Positions 1 to 11,606 of a DNA stretch of 64,000 bases are shown piece by piece. Origin of the DNA: Acanthococcus lagerstroemiae (Eukaryota; Arthropoda; Insecta; Hemiptera; Eriococcidae); contig CM063113.1 in assembly GCA_031841125.1 (NCBI GenBank), forward strand, positions 62,675,211 through 62,739,210, read 5' to 3'. Below the pieces are notes generated by a model. It saw only the letters and a list, made by a program, of their open reading frames with translations, was not told where the DNA came from and did not search any database. How positions within the stretch are numbered: position 1 is the first letter of the stretch; each line of letters starts with the position of its first letter. The position numbers were made by a program, and so were the translations under genes.

Positions 1-3000
1 GCAGGGCCGGGAACTGTGTGACTACATACCAGCCGCACGACTGCCTCGTCCGCCAAAACAGAATTACGCACCCATACTTCGTAATCACATCGACAACATT
101 ACCGCTAAAGTTGGAGAATTGAAGGTGTTTCGCATTCCCGAGGTTGGTAATCGTCAACGAAATAATACTACGAATACTCGATATGACAGTATACCGGTTA
201 GATACGAGTGCTAGGTAATTTTGTGTGCGTATATAGTTCCTATACATTTGCGTTCGTCCGTGCTCGTGTACTTGTATTCGATTGGAAACCAATGGAAATG
301 GAGCGAAGGTACTGCGCGTTGAAAGTATAGAAGCAAAAAGATGGTACTGAGTGTAAACAGTTTAATACTGGACGGTACGTTGTTGAAGTTGAAAAACAAA
401 GCACCGCATCGGCGCTGGTATCAATTTGCTCTTTATAGTAGCGACAACTAGCGACCTGATGAACGCGTTCTTTCCTACACGTTGCTTCAGGATACGTTTT
501 ACGACCCCGATGTGAACTCTATAAGCGATTTGAAATTGAATTTATCGACGATGGACTCGATGCCGGTGCCGAACGAGAATTGGTTGCAGTTTGACGAAAA
601 AAATCGTGAAATTTATGGACTTCCAATGAGCAGAGACGTCGGTACCAGTAAATATCAACTGGTGAGTCGCCCTCGCTAGTTGTGTTCGTTTAAACACAAA
701 AATTGACACTTTTTAACTCCGAGTATTACACCAAGCGATTGTTGCCGTTCGATTTGTTCTGTGGAGAACTCCGGAGTTCAGGGTTTGCTGTTTTATTTAC
801 CAGTGTGGAAAATTTTAACCTTCCTCTCGGAGTAGGGTTGAGTTTGGTATGTTTTTGACAGGGATTGGGAGTGCATTATTTTTGAATACGGTCCGATCCA
901 GTTAAATCTTCAAATTGTAATAAATCTTGGTAGTATCCGATTCATTCTTTGAAAGACGTGTAATACAATTCATTTGCTCTCTCAATTCATTTTGTCGTCT
1001 TACAATTTATTCAATCGCTGTCATTCGCTCCCTTCGACTCTTCTACGTTATTTAAAAATTCAGGTAAAATCGTCCATTTTTTGAAACAGATGCATTATCG
1101 ACTTAATAAATAAATAAAGAGTACTCAACTTGGGTGTTCCAAATTTTTGGACGTTTCTAGAACTGATTTTCCATGCTCAATGCTCATAGGAACTTTGTTA
1201 ATTATAAAATTAAAAAATTTTATCTGAATTAAGAATTCGCTCTTTGTTTTCAAAGATTTCATTAATTCATTCATTGATTCGCTCCTGCTGAACAATATTT
1301 CACCAAACTCCTCATTCGCTCTTTCCAATGTTCATTAGCTTGATTCATTCACTCCTTGATTCCTTTTCGGTAAACAAGTTCCCGTTCATTCGCTCTTTAG
1401 TGCACGAAAAAAGGACCATCAACCCCTCCCATACGATCTGATCTGATCCGCTCCCAATCCCTGTTTTTTGGATATGTTTGCTGAATGTTTTTTTTTTAAA
1501 TTTATTCTTTTTTTTTTTGTGTGTGTGTCACTACAAACCCAATTTTTTGTGTACACGTGATGAATGATACGGCACATCGGTGCCACCCTTCGGGCCATCG
1601 TGGCCTTGAGGAAAAAAGGGGGCAGAGAGGCCTGACAGTGTAGTCATTAACGCGTAATCACGACTTATTATAATATAATTTATTATTATTTCGCCGTTCG
1701 CTGATTTCTCGGTTCTCCTTTATACTAAAAGCTGTTGGTCAACGAGGTAGGGCAAATTGGACTTTTATTCGCTGACGATCTTTCGATACAGCGTGAAAAT
1801 AACCGTTTTTCACGTCGATTATTATCATTATTTTTTAGTATTGTATGATAGCCTATACTGAGTAAACGTACATCTGGTTTCTGTTTTGTATAAATTACGT
1901 ATAGATATGTTACGAGAATGAGAACGACGACGAAGAAAGAAAAGCCAGGCATACGATCGAAGTGGTGGTTGAGCCGGCAACTAAAACACCCTACAACGTC
2001 GAGTTCAGTATGACTCTGAGTTCGTCGTTCAACAAATTCAACGAGTCCCCGTTGCAACGCCGTACATTTGTCGAAAAGTTGGCCGCGTTATTTGGCGATC
2101 GAGATACCACTTCTATCGTCGTCAGTGGTTATGCCCCCGGTTCAGTCGTCGTTATCTGGCACAACAAGTCACTACCGGTGGACAAGTGTCCAGAAGCGGA
2201 AATTGAACAGCTGCGTAAAGTAAGTGCGATAACTAACGAGAAAACGACATAACTTGATATAGCACCTGGCTACCCGCCGATACCATTCTCAAAAATTGAC
2301 GAGGATGAGTTTTGTTGTTGTTGTTATTGTTGTCGTTGATCATCATGATAATGATAATAATAATAATAATAATAGTCTCAAAAATACTGCACGTCGGAAC
2401 ACGAAAGTGTGTCATGGCTCGTATCGAAGAACATCACTGTAGAAATGCGGATAGCTGTAATCCTGCCGCAGAATTTAGTAGTGCAGATACTCGGGCCTGT
2501 GACTCGCTTGTAACAGTAAGATACAATCGGCAGCGTAAAGGGCAGTGTTTCTTCTCCGCTTTCGTCTGTGTGCGAGGCTGGCGGCCGGTAGGATACGTTA
2601 TTTCCTTGTAAATAGGTTTATTTTACTTTTTTCCCTTTCTTATAGTAGTGACCATGGGAGCGGGGGAAGAGTTCGTTGTTGAATTCGAACTGGAACGATT
2701 CGCCGCTACCTAAGGATTCGATTTCGGCTCCGGACATGACCTTCCCGCATTGTTGGCCTGGAACACGTACTTGTATCCTGGTCAATTTCTTCATTTTGAT
2801 ATTACTTTATTCGGTAGGATCGCGCGTACTGACGAGCGGCATTGGAAAAAGAAAAGAGAAGAGAAAAAAATTGAAAGCAAAATTAGTTAACTTTTTGAAA
2901 GTATATCTGCTTACCTCAAACGCTCTGTCTCTTTTTGTTCATTCAAACTGCTTTTTATTGTTGCCGATTTCAAAATTACGGAGCGCGTTTAATCATTCCG

Positions 3001-4403
3001 CGTCAGTTCCAACGAACAGCCTTCGCACTATAGACTTCTCATTTTTACTAGAGATTGGCAAAAAAGGCTCGAATTATTCGTTTCAAACGAATGTCTATGC
3101 GACTATTTTACCTCTTACCCTCCTCCTAAGGGATAACGAAACACGTCTATTCGGGAATATTTTGATGTTTTTTCGAAAAGACTGCGACGAAAAAATTTGA
3201 GCGAATTTTCGTTGTCGAGTGTTAACTCCGTTTGATCAAAATCGTTGCGACGGTCTGGCATGCAAATAGCGTAATTTTCTGTTAGAATCGGATTCCAATA
3301 TAAGTAAATTATTTTAAACGGCATTCGTTTTTGCCGAATTTTCGCGTTTATTTTACATTTCGAAGGTCGCGCAAATAAGTGAACCAGTTGGCGGGTAGCG
3401 TCAACGCGACATTGTATTAACCAGTAGACGATTTTGCGTAGAAACTGCTCCAGGACACGAAAGAATTAAACGAGCAGGTGAATCAGGCGATGGCACCGGA
3501 CTTTCAAGCTACGTCCGCTTTGGTCACGCCGATCGGAGTTTGCGAAGGCGGTCTGACGGAATTTCACGCAACCGAAGTGAACACGGCGTCGCAGGAAATA
3601 CATGCCATCTTCAACGGCAACGTGTCTCATTATATAAAAGAGTACTTCATCGAAGTTATATTACCCGTCATTATAATCGTTTCGATGATGATGTTAGCCG
3701 GCATCGTCGCCTGCATACTTTATAGGTACGTCGCATCTCGCGTAGTTTGTTTATCTGCCGCGCCGCTGCGTCAGTAAATTTATTGTCGTCGTACTGATTT
3801 ACGACTGCGATAAATCGAATATAGCATTACGACGATGATATGAGATACATACACGTGTTCGTGTACACGTTCCTAGCTACCAGGCTAAAAAAGAAAGTTG
3901 AAAATGCGCGAAGAAAAAAAAAACAGCGAGAAATCTCGTCGCCTTGTGTAGCCGTTCTGATGTGTTCTACAAGTCGTGCTGATGACCGATTCTCGCTTTC
4001 CGAGAAACTTTTTCTTTCGTTCTTCTTATTTTTACCGTTCGTTCGTCGTTATTTCAGAAAACAACGAAACGCCAAATGGACACTAGGCGACGAAGACGAA
4101 CGGCGAACGTACCGCAACAAAGGTATTCCGGTAATATTTCAGGACGAATTGGAAGAACGTCCAGAGCCGACCAACAAGAGTCCGATCATCATGAAAGAAG
4201 AGAAACCGCCACTACCGCCGCCCGAGTATCAAAAAACGCTGCCCGTCGCCACCACCGCTCTACTGTCTGACTTCGACGACGCGTCCTACCAACAGGGAAG
4301 TGTTTCCTATTCCACTCGTAGCGCCGATCGCAACGGCAGCGGACGCAATAAAGCGACGCCGAATTACCGAAGACCCCCGCCGTACGCGCCGCCTTACGCG
4401 TGA
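1..4403 (+). CDS. Dg: Dystroglycan, 3' five exons (5' part outside window)
   Basis: Adhesion receptor that links extracellular laminin to cytoplasmic dystrophin at the plasma membrane. Exons inferred from GT-AG sites and continuous phase: 2-142 (open to the window edge; an AG at 3-4 could be its acceptor), 491-661, 1905-2219, 3454-3725 and 4058-4403, about 414 residues. The first exons hold the cadherin-like domain (RNHIDNITAKVGE; DTFYD; YGLP). Exon 1905-2219 holds the SEA-like region with the autoproteolysis motif GSVVV followed by a conserved Cys (DKCPE). Exon 3454-3725 has a second Cys (GVCEGG) and a membrane segment (VILPVIIIVSMMMLAGIV). The last exon is the cytoplasmic tail: GIPVIFQDELEE, EEKPPLPPPEY, and the terminal PPPYAPPYA, the PPxY ligand of the dystrophin WW/EF module. 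Similarity to vertebrate dystroglycan runs in order through all exons. The donor at 143 (GTTGGT) is weak, so that boundary is less sure. The mucin region and signal peptide must lie upstream. Confidence 0.93.
859..1463. mobile_element. hAT-like MITE in Dg intron
   Basis: Inverted ends CAGGGATTGGGAG (859) and CTCCCAATCCCTG (ending 1463) bound a 605 bp non-coding element in the Dg intron between exons 491-661 and 1905-2219. The flanking 8-mers, gtttttga (851-858) and ttttttgg (1464-1471), agree at 6 of 8 positions, as expected for an aged 8 bp hAT duplication. The interior repeats the word ATTCGCTC several times (for example near 1014, 1320 and 1391). It has no transposase. Confidence 0.6.
2310..2376. 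repeat. Trinucleotide microsatellite in Dg intron
   Basis: A GTT/GTC-rich run (about 2311-2340) is followed by a GAT/AAT run (about 2341-2376) within the intron before exon 3454. It accounts for the low-complexity Leu/Ile reading frames on both strands, which are not genes. Confidence 0.85.
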
Positions 4404-5413
4404 ACGGTCTTACTTAGGCGAATCGTCCGCCTGCCAGCCAGGGTGGACAGGTAACCACCGAAATCGACATTTTTTATTCTTAAGAGTTCCCTCTCCATTT
4501 TCTTCTCTTCTTCGTAGTCCTACCTGTTCCAGGAGTCCATCTAGATCTACGTCGATACGTTTGTAAATGAAACTTCGGAACGAGCTTCTCGGAAACATTC
4601 GCGTTCGTCGTCAAGTCGATAGTACGTACTTCTATCGTATTAATCGTTATAACTCGGCGGTATGTTTATGCGGATATGGTACGATGCGCTATCGACTGTA
4701 TGCCGCAGTTTACGTCGCCTGTAAAATTTGATTTGCCCGGCGGTCGTTGTAGATTCAAGCGCTGACGTACGTAAACGCCAGCCGCCTTCATCGGTTCGCG
4801 GTTGAAACTAAAACTATGCGCGTACGTAACTATCATTTCGTATCGCATGGCTGGCGATGCGAGTACCTTTCGCCCGACAGATATTGTGTACATTTCGCCG
4901 TCGCTTATGTACGCGACCGTTTTCTCGCGAATTGGCGCTACTAGCGCACTGTAGTAGGTATCGTGTACATCTAGGTTGTCGAGTTATATGCCCTCTCCCT
5001 CTCCCTATCTTACATCGAAGCGCGCTTATTTACATTTTACTATTCCTACTCCTTCGTACAGTATTATTTGATAACGACTGTAGCGACGATTGTTTTTAAT
5101 CTAGGTCGTATTCTACGTTATCATAACTTAACGTTCTTCATCACGACGTAGGCTATAACAGTGTAGTACGTCGAGTTTCCCCCCCCCCTCCTCCTTAATT
5201 GCAGTCGCCGCTACTGTATCTTACTTTTTTCTTCCCGATGACGAGTTCATTTTGAAAAACATCAGATTGTTCATTCCCGAGATGTTTCATTCGTTTATTT
5301 ATTTCTTTACTCGCTTACATTTTCAATACGGATTTTTTTCTAACTTATTTATTGTAATCATTTATCATTGGATCTCTGAACGTCTTAAATGTGTAAAATT
5401 ATTATCCGTGAGT
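4404..5413 (+). other. Probable Dg 3' UTR and flank
   Basis: No credible coding region follows the Dg stop codon. The sequence is of mixed composition with pyrimidine-rich tracts (a C-run near 5179). It most likely contains the 3' UTR, but I cannot place a polyadenylation site with confidence; the first clear AATAAA is near 6610. Confidence 0.4.
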
Positions 5414-5426
5414 ATGGTCGATGATT

Positions 5427-5838
5427 GTCGCCTCGGTGGCGTAGCGGTAAGAATGACGGCTTTTGAAATCCAAAGGTCCCGAGTTCGAATACCGCTACAG
5501 CCAGCGTTTCAGGTAATGTCTACGTGCATTGTACAACTATTACCTGGGACGTACCGAGGCACAACAGTTAGCAGCAGAGGTAATGGAAAAGCACGCAATC
5601 TGTTACCAGTATCTAAACGCTGTTAACTGGCTGGAGCGTCGGTGGGAGTGCTCCAACGGAACTCAGGGTTGTAATAACCCGGCTAGTGAAGTTGGCATAG
5701 TACTACACGGACAATGTAGAAAGCAACCTGGCGCTACTACATATGGCTGAACACGTTAGAGGCATAGTGCAATGGACATTAAAAAAGTCTGAGCACTCGG
5801 TGTAACCACCACCTCTCCCACAACATTTAAACAACAAC
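5427..5838 (+). mobile_element. tRNA-derived SINE with 13 bp TSD
   Basis: A 412 bp insertion flanked by an exact 13 bp direct repeat, atggtcgatgatt (5414-5426 and 5839-5851). The 5' end carries RNA polymerase III promoter boxes: an A-box TGGCGTAGCGGTAAG near 5436-5450 and a B-box GAGTTCGAATACC at 5481-5493, with tRNA-like spacing. A body unrelated to tRNA follows, and the 3' end is AAC-rich rather than poly(A). The exact duplication suggests a fairly recent LINE-mediated insertion. It lies downstream of Dg. The internal reading frames are not genes. Confidence 0.85.
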
Positions 5839-5851
5839 ATGGTCGATGATT

Positions 5852-7692
5852 ACTCGTAAATGCTTCAGTATTCCTCCCTTCCCTCCTAATTCCCTGTATG
5901 TATACCAATTGTCTGTTGGTTTATGCCCCGTGTACAGTGAATTTTCTGCGATTCGAAGGTTCAGCAAATCCCCGCCCCGTCGCCATTTAGACTCGTGTTA
6001 AAGTTTCGTCTGTAATTCGAAAAAGTCAGGCTACATGAAATGGAAAACGTAGATTTTCCGGTACTTTTCTGTCAAATTATGCATTGAATTTCTATAGTAG
6101 GTACTCATTAAGTAATATTGGTATCTCGAAAGATGAGGGTCAGTTGGGAATAGAAGGAGGAAGGTTCATCGAGTCAAAGGTCTTCTGTTCGTAAACAGTT
6201 GCATCAAACTTGACAGCGATCACTCCACAACTTTTCCCTCCAAGTATGACGGCCGAATGTTAACCAATAGATCAAGGCATAATTAGGAACCTAAAACATT
6301 TCTACCACTTTTTAATTCTTCAGAAAATGCTAGATGACATTGAAGGAGGGTGGTGTTCCAACACCTTCGACGTCCGTCTGAATTTTTAGTTCTACCCGAA
6401 ATTAAGTTCATCGATCCTTCTACTCCAACTTTATCATAGGTATATTTACTGTATATCTCCCCCCTGTTACTGTTATTGGACTGTTCAGTCTGTGTGTGTG
6501 AGGCGGGGGTAGCTTTTTAAAATACATTTTACGCGTGTACTTCCCTACGTGACAATCATAAAACGTGCAGTATTCTATGGATTGTGTACCAAACCTTCAG
6601 TTGCTGAAGAATAAAAAAAAATTACAAATCCCGAATTCAAATTTTCTCTAATTCGAAATTTTCTCGTGGTCCCTTGAAATTCGAATTACAGAAAATTCAC
6701 TGTAGTTAGTTCCTGGTAAAGTTATAGCCGCACTGCCATTTTGTTCTCCCTTTTATGGCTTTCGCTCGACTGATTTTCCGCCAATAGAACAATAGATGTA
6801 GCGAACATCCGTTACATGGTACGATCATTTAATATGCGCTGAATAAGCAAACGAACTAGTATCGCGCATTGTGGTCATTTATTAATTTATACTTTCTTTT
6901 CGTAATTGTTGATTTTTGTTCGTCGAATCTTACTCGAGATAATAAGGCGAGCGTGTAATGTAGTTAGTTATAGTCGATACGATTATGTAGTTCAAGATAT
7001 CGAGAAATCGGAGTTTAGGAATTACGTCCCAACTTACGGGTGACAGTACTTCTAAGAAATGTCCAGTTCAACGTGCAACTTTCAAAACCGTCGTTGAAAG
7101 TGAAAAAACGTTGACCGCTCTGTACAGTCGATTTGCTTAGACAATTTTCTTATTTTCCTATTCCTTTCGTCCGTTTCCTTGAATTGAAGCCTATTTTTTC
7201 AAAACGTGTCAAGTCAAAAAAAAAACTCTTCTGTAGGATAAGCAAATTCCTGTGTTGCGCTCCCGTTAAGGAAGATAGAAACGAAGTCTTTACCGGGTAT
7301 TTTTCTCTATATTTTATTATTATCTATAGTATTACGCATATTGCATAATCGGGTCGCGGTTGTCATTACAAGCATGGGGACTATTGTCTGCCAGATAGCG
7401 CTTTTATCTTAAAATCGATATTTTTGACTTACACGTTTTGGAAGAATAGGCTTCAATTTATCTGACATGACCGGATGATTGACTACGACGATGTACGTTA
7501 GTTTTCGATATTACGGCTTCACCGATCTCTTATTAATTAGTAATTTTCTTTCGTAGAAGTATTCGTACCTTTAGGGTGAGATTACCCGGCATTTTATCGT
7601 TATATTGTGTTGATTATTACGAATACATATCCATACATGCGCTGTGCTATGTTGTATCTTGGATCACGTTAGCGATGAGACGCATAATAATT
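5852..7692. other. Non-coding stretch, no recognised element
   Basis: AT-rich intergenic sequence downstream of the SINE, with no sustained reading frame or splice-consistent exon on either strand. It may include distal Dg 3' UTR; an AATAAA occurs near 6610 within a run of A. Confidence 0.5.
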
Positions 7693-7940
7693 GGACGCTG
7701 TTAAACAAAAGGCTCCCAAGCGACAAAATCTATTTTTTGAAAAACGTAACATTAAAAGCCAATCAGTAATGCCGGTTTACGGGCATAGCGTTTACTGATA
7801 AGCTTTTTTCTACGTGGATATACATTTTTTTTATCGGGGTCCCAATTTGAAAAAAAAAATCTTTTTACGATCTTTCTACGATATTAATATCTCATTTTGT
7901 CAACAAATGTCGTTCGGGAGCTTTTTGTTTAACAGCGTCC
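7693..7940. mobile_element. GGACGCTGTT-family MITE, copy a
   Basis: Starts GGACGCTGTTAAACAAAAGG and ends with the inverted form, GTTTAACAGCGTCC. The similarity of the two ends extends outward through ATAATT on both sides. The core (CATAGCGTTTACTGATAAGC and a multi-A stretch) matches, in reverse orientation, the copies at 15.8, 53.1 and 55.4 kb. No coding capacity. Confidence 0.7.
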
Positions 7941-9787
7941 AATTATCGCTAGTTTTTGGTCTTTCACTATGTCATCCGTATTATTTTTGTACTATTATTA
8001 TTTCTACCGTGTAGTATTAGGGTTTGTTTTTGGTGTTTTTTTTTCGAGTTTTATTCTTATTTATTATCGCGCCTTATGCGCGTTCTTCGTCTTCCATCTC
8101 ATTCGAGCATTCAGTTTGAATAACTTATATAAGTGGGGTCACAATTTTTACGCTTCAAAAACGGGCAAACTGCGCAAGTTTTGTTGGTATAATGTGCGCC
8201 GAATGTTTGCATTTTCGAAAAACAAAATTTATCAGACATGTTCTTATTTTCGAGATAAAAAGTGAAGCTATCCGATGATGTGTAGTTTATTTTTTGTCTG
8301 ATCGATAATACAGCATATCGAACGACTACAGATTAAATTCTTCCGAAAGACGGTCTTTTTCTACCCTCAAATTTCATTTTCCCAGAATATAAATATTACG
8401 CTGCGCACGTTGAAAAATTACGAAAATCCGTTAAGAGATGCGAATATACGGCCTAAATGTCGGAAAATTGTAAAAGAACGCGATTAGTTGAAAATATAGA
8501 AAAACCGAAACAAAGCGTTAAAATTGCGATCGTACTAACAAATAATTCGAACGGTACTTAGTCGGGCATATTTCGTCTCTCTGTAAGATGGCATACTCGT
8601 TGAGAGGTACAGACTACAGACCTTCGTTGTTTCAATATTATGCCTAGGTTGTCTGTAGGTAGCCTACCAGTATTTGCTATTTATAAGTGCGGTACGAATC
8701 GCAGAAAGGAACCTTCGGGTGAAAATCAAAATTCTTCGGAAGAGCGAAAGAACGACGAAAACTGAAGAATTAACGAACATCAGATTTTGCTTGATTCGTT
8801 TTAGCGACATTTCTTCGTTCATATCGCACGCCTATCTCAAAATATCGTTTTACGGCTGCGCGATTAAATGATTCTTAAATGCTTCGTTAACGTATAGGAA
8901 GTGATTCAAACTAGAAACTTTTTCTTGAAGTTAAGGTTTAGCGATGTACCATTTTCAGAAGCTGCTATTATCAAACGAATACGCTAGGGAATAAATCGAG
9001 GATTTGGTCAGTTTCGATGCCAACTTCTTTATCAAAATCGACAATAAAACATTTTTCTCAAGTTTTACCCTGAGATCCCTTTTTACGATTCGTGTCACGA
9101 ATGTATAGATGGTATACGTAAATACTGCTGTACAAGTATAGTTCTGTTTTATAACTGAGTAGTCCATTTCCAGAACTCATCGTGATCAATTTTGGAAAAA
9201 CGAACGAGTTTCAAAGTCAAATGCAATTAGGTTAGGAATTTTCGTGATAGTTCTACGAATTCCGCTTACAGTAGTTCTAAAAAATAGATATTAAAAATAG
9301 CTGACCACGATGAGCTTTGGAAAATACTCAATAAATTATAGTACTCGTGAAACGCTTATACTACCTACAATGTTGTATGGGTATACATACAATGTGCGAT
9401 CAATTGTTCTGTTCGTATCATTGTGGTGTTGCATTTCAATCGTACTGCCATACTGTGTACACACGAAAGACTAATCGAAATCGGTAACATTAACATGTTA
9501 TACTGTACGATTCGTATCATCGTCGTTTTCGTCGGCCGTGTTCTTTTTATTTATTCATTTTAAAGAAAAATTAGAGTCCCCCCTTTCTCAGCCGAAACCG
9601 GTCAATAACGAAGAGAGGACTATAATTTACGACATCAATTACTTCCATTAAGACTACAAATAAGGGAAAACTCCCCTCCCCACCCCCCAAAAAAAGGACA
9701 AAAAAGAGAAAAAATAAAAGAACCTTAAAAGGATGAACCCTCCAGCTCCCAGGATATAGCTCGCCGAGTAACCATGCAGCAGTCAGC
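7941..9787. other. Non-coding stretch, no recognised element
   Basis: AT-rich intergenic DNA. Short reading frames such as 7969-8265 are dominated by Phe/Tyr/Ser from low-complexity T-rich sequence and show no family signature or splice structure. I see nothing else supportable. Confidence 0.5.
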
Positions 9788-9912
9788 AATAGTATATTTC
9801 AAGTCAAGGAGCGAAAATGAGGTTTATCACCGAGACGAGCCGAAGGCGAGTTGAACAAATTGAATGAGTCGCGATAAACCTCATTCGCTCCTTGCCTTGA
9901 AAAATATTTTGT
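9788..9912 (+). repeat. Covarying hairpin module H1
   Basis: Begins AATAGTATATTTCAAG. The left stem 9793-9830 (core CAAGGAGCGAAAATGAGG) pairs with 9871-9906 (core CCTCATTCGCTCCTTG). The apical part contains GACGAGCCGAAGGCGAG. It ends in AATATTTTGTTCTAC. An A module with inverted ends (CTACAAATGCATCG near 9913; CGATGCATGTGTAG near 10161) follows directly. One of at least seven copies in the window. Confidence 0.75.
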
Positions 9913-10176
9913 TCTACAAATGCATCGAAATTCGAAAATGCGTTTCCGCTGCCACGGAGCACGGAGGTATCCACAAACTAATAATCGAACAGAAGACGAA
10001 CGAAAATATTACGCGTTCGTTGCGAACGTTTCGAATCGTTTCCTTCCAAGTGTACAGAAAATTTTTTCTTTTCACTCCTAGTACAGATAAAAACGCGTTA
10101 TCTACGATAACGATAAATGTCTCTTTCGCTACGGAAAACTGTTTCGCGAAAACGCGTTTTCGATGCATGTGTAGAA
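9913..10176 (+). repeat. A module paired with H1
   Basis: Non-coding segment whose ends are inverted copies of each other: TTCTACAAATGCATCGAAA at the left and TTTCGATGCATGTGTAGAA at the right. It abuts hairpin H1. A homologous A module follows H2 about 1.1 kb further on (from 11047). The two share long stretches, for example GGTATCCACAAACTAATAAT, so the two H-A units are diverged duplicates. Short frames on both strands are by-products. Confidence 0.65.
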
Positions 10177-10907
10177 CAAACTCCATTTATGCAACCATGT
10201 GGGAGATGCCGCGCTACTCCTAATGAATGATTCGTACACAACAATCCTTTCGAAGCAAACTAATTTTTTTTTTTTGTAATATAAAGTGTAAATTAACGGG
10301 GATCTCTACTTACAGATTAACAATACTAACAAGTCATATTAAGTATTAAGTAAGTAAGCTAAGGTAAATTGTTACGAAGTTTACGTATCTAGATCAAAAG
10401 TATTATTTATGTAAGCCATCATCTTTATGTCTCGAATCCGTTTCAGACGTATTTGTTACAGTACGATAAGTGTACCGTCGAGTCAAACTTTTTCCAGGGC
10501 GCATTGATCATATTAAATTTTGTGAAATGATGGAATGATATTTATTTGTTTTTTTGACACAGGCATTCGCTTATCTCTCATCTCCTAAACATAATCTAAC
10601 TGCAGCAATGCGAAATTATTCCTATAAATTCGTCATCGTTGACTCGGAGAGAACCACCACCTTGCCAACTGAGAACGGACGTCTACAAGGAAAGACAAAT
10701 ATTCGCGTCGTTTTCGCTTTTTATTTTGTCTTATGCGTGTATGATGTAACCCCATTACGCAGACAAAGTCACGCTGCTGACTCGAATTTTATATATTTTA
10801 TTAAGTAGCACCAACAACAAAGATCGTCATAAATTATGATCATCACATTACGCGATAATAATGCACGATGGCAGCGTTAGGCCGTGGCCATAGTGAAGAT
10901 GAATGCG

Positions 10908-11050
10908 AAATAGTATATTTCCGAGTCAAGGAGCGAAAATGAGGTTTATCACAAGTTCAATACGTTGCGAGACGAGCCGAAGGCGAGTTGAACAAATTGA
11001 ACGAGTCGTGATAAACCTCATTCGCTCCTTGCCTCGGAAGATATTTTGTT
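10908..11050 (+). repeat. Covarying hairpin module H2
   Basis: Same layout as H1: opens AATAGTATATTTCCGAG, stem core CAAGGAGCGAAAATGAGG with its partner CCTCATTCGCTCCTTG, and closes GGAAGATATTTTGTTCTAC. Its apical region is longer and can form a second stem (GTTCAAT pairing with ATTGAAC), giving a branched fold. The outermost stem differs from H1 (CCGAG/CTCGG against CAAG/CTTG), a paired change. Confidence 0.75.
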
Positions 11051-11311
11051 CTACAAATGCATCGAAAATGCGTTTCCGCTGCCACGGAGGTATCCACAAA
11101 CTAATAATCGAACAGAAGACGAACGAAAATAGTACGCGTTCGTTGCGAACGTTTTCGAATCATTTCCTTCCAAATGTACAGAGAAAATTTTCTTCTCACT
11201 CCCAGTACGGATAAAAATGCGTCATCAGTGCTCATCGCTGCGATAATGATAAATCGGAAAACTGTTACACGAATACGCGTTTTCGATGCATGTGTAGAAG
11301 AAGATAAATTT
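11051..11311 (+). repeat. A module paired with H2
   Basis: Homologous to the A module at 9913-10176, with inverted ends (CTACAAATGCATCGAAA at the left, TTTTCGATGCATGTGTAG near 11281-11298). It contains internal inversions such as ACGCGTTCGTTGCGAACG. No coding signal. Confidence 0.6.
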
Positions 11312-11606
11312 TCATTCGAACTTTTCGCTTTTCTTTTACCTCTCAGCTTCACTGATCGCTTGTGTAGCGATTCACTCATTTTAGAATTACGCTTTATCTG
11401 TTTCCGCTTTCAGCTTCACATTTATGTACAAGCTCACTCGCAAGAACGTTACTCGTTAAAGTTTACAATTACTACTATCACGACCACTACTGGAACGTCA
11501 GATGACAGGTATAAGGTGTTCCCCCGCATCGGTCAATTTTGGGACTTGGTCGGATGAGCGGGTGGAAGGTAGATGCCAGGCAGCTACAGGGCCAGTCCGG
11601 CAATGA

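Noticed and set aside
1725..2057. 110-codon minus-strand frame
   Set aside because: Shadow of the Dg exon 1905-2219 on the opposite strand.
2676..3200. 174-codon plus-strand open frame
   Set aside because: Lies inside the Dg intron between exons 1905-2219 and 3454-3725, is low in complexity (Leu/Phe/Ser), and has no family motif.
3840..4057. Upstream half of the 187-codon frame that ends in the Dg tail
   Set aside because: The exon starts at 4058 after a clear TTATTTCAG acceptor, and only that start restores phase with exon 3454-3725.
5431..5500. tRNA gene
   Set aside because: A- and B-boxes are present, but the flanks, 13 bp TSD and non-tRNA body show a SINE, and a full cloverleaf cannot be drawn.
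8955..9167. Short minus-strand frame considered as an exon
   Set aside because: No splice sites, motif or neighbouring exon consistent with it.
9788..11311. Densovirus-type terminal repeat relic
   Set aside because: Branched hairpins resemble parvoviral ends in outline, but I find no viral coding sequence between or beside them, so no viral origin is claimed.
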